DNA of 64,000 nucleotides from DATAOG01 sp963753685 (GTDB lineage Bacteria; Pseudomonadota; Alphaproteobacteria; Geminicoccales; Geminicoccaceae). Of the stretch, positions 63,639-64,000 are shown one piece after another (within the stretch, counting starts at the first letter, position 1; every line of letters begins with the position of its first letter). The notes under the pieces were generated by a model. The model did no database searches and was not told the origin of the DNA. It worked only from the letters and a program-made list of their open reading frames with translations. The DNA lies in assembly GCA_963753685.1 (NCBI GenBank), contig CAVWDE010000030.1, forward strand, positions 3,657 through 67,656, in the 5' to 3' direction. Both the position numbers and the translations under genes were made by a program.

Positions 63639-64000
63639 ATGATGGCAGCTAGAACGGGATTTGCGCTCGGGCTTGCGGGACCGGGGCTGGCGGCGCTGCT
63701 GACGCTCGGCGTCGGCGGGGCGGCCATGGCCGAGAGCGCCGCCGACCGCGCGGTTGCGGCCGCCAAGCAATACGCTGGCACCGAGATCACGATCGTCTGG
63801 GAAGCGGGCCTGCAGTCGCTCGATCCGCTGAATTTCTCCGGACCCATGTGGAAGAAGCTGACCGGGATCGACGTCAAGGTGATCGAGGTCCCGACCGCCG
63901 AGATGTTCACCAAGATTCTACAGGAGCACCGGGCCGGCACCGGCGCCTACGATGCGCTCAACGTGATCCCGTCGTGGATGCCCGACCTCGCCAGAGCCGG
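63639..64000 (+). CDS. Extracellular solute-binding protein, 5' part (continues past the right edge)
   Basis: The frame opens at ATG 63639 (or 63642) after GGGGAGG and remains open for 120 codons to the edge. A signal peptide (GFALGLAGPGLAALLTLGVG, AMA) is followed by EITIVWEAGLQSLDPLNFSG, TGIDVKVIEVPTAEMF and GTGAYDALNVIPSWMPDLAR. This matches the binding protein at 61647-63323 (SGLQALEPRNFSGP, GSGAYDILDIEPAWIPSLAD), so it is the first gene of a second, related sugar importer. Confidence 0.88.
   Translation, partial: MMAARTGFALGLAGPGLAALLTLGVGGAAMAESAADRAVAAAKQYAGTEITIVWEAGLQSLDPLNFSGPMWKKLTGIDVKVIEVPTAEMFTKILQEHRAGTGAYDALNVIPSWMPDLARA

Overview
The window is GC-rich (roughly two thirds G+C by eye) and gene-dense. 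It carries many ABC importers, CoA-linked acid catabolism genes, Gfo/Idh/MocA oxidoreductases and Tat-type signal peptides. Gene content and codon use fit a soil or water alphaproteobacterium of Rhodospirillales-like type; this placement is an inference. I found no rRNA, tRNA, CRISPR array or recognisable insertion sequence.

Layout. 0-6.3 kb: the N-terminal part of a DUF4011 SF1 helicase running off the left edge, a VOC protein, release factor 1 (prfA), a decayed SDR gene and a class III adenylate cyclase. 6.5-12.3 kb: a FecBCD-type metal-chelate importer and a TupABC tungstate importer. 12.4-15.7 kb: an oxidoreductase, a 2OG-Fe(II) dioxygenase, a cupin and a quinone reductase. 16-19.2 kb: a ribose/fructose-type sugar importer, followed by broken copies of two genes found elsewhere in the window and by an AT-richer M48 peptidase gene with an internal stop. 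21.5-24.7 kb: a protease-like protein that has lost its catalytic triad, an EmrB-type MFS pump and a MazEF module. 24.9-29.1 kb: an exported SMP-30 / GlcG-cupin / spondin operon and an amidohydrolase. 29.8-35.5 kb: a dicarboxyl-CoA catabolic operon (CitE-like lyase, MaoC hydratase, acyl-CoA dehydrogenase, two class III CoA-transferases, SDR).

35.5-42.7 kb is the accessory island. About 1.5 kb of repeat-rich noncoding DNA is followed by a very large gene for a protein of about 1,744 residues: a nucleoside-phosphorylase-like domain, a small alpha/beta domain, a STAND-type NTPase and about 1,000 residues of helical sensor-like sequence. A 60-codon ORF overlaps its start. This is the best candidate for a poorly described antiviral system here. 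The DUF4011 helicase at the left edge belongs to a family that also contains a known defence gene.

42.7-49 kb: acetyl-CoA hydrolase/transferase, enoyl-CoA hydratase and a two-subunit TPP decarboxylase; a DUF4142-PRC protein; a DUF849 cleavage enzyme; and a TacAT toxin-antitoxin pair with a readable promoter and operator. 49-59 kb: sugar and sugar-acid genes (beta-helix protein, Gfo/Idh, RraA-like, orphan binding protein, alpha/beta hydrolase, sorbosone-type dehydrogenase, HpaI-type aldolase, D-2-hydroxyacid dehydrogenase, MFS). 59-64 kb: a sugar ABC importer without an ATPase in view, and the start of a paralogous binding-protein gene at the right edge.

A striking property of the window is single-base frameshifts in otherwise well-conserved genes, most of them one extra base. 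They occur at about 31.06, 31.09, 31.62, 34.17, 40.00, 44.93, 50.03 and 51.35 kb. One-base losses occur at about 2.61 and 52.39 kb, and a compensating pair lies at 59.33/59.36 kb. This may be a sequencing or assembly artefact rather than real gene death, so these genes are annotated across the shift and marked as interrupted.
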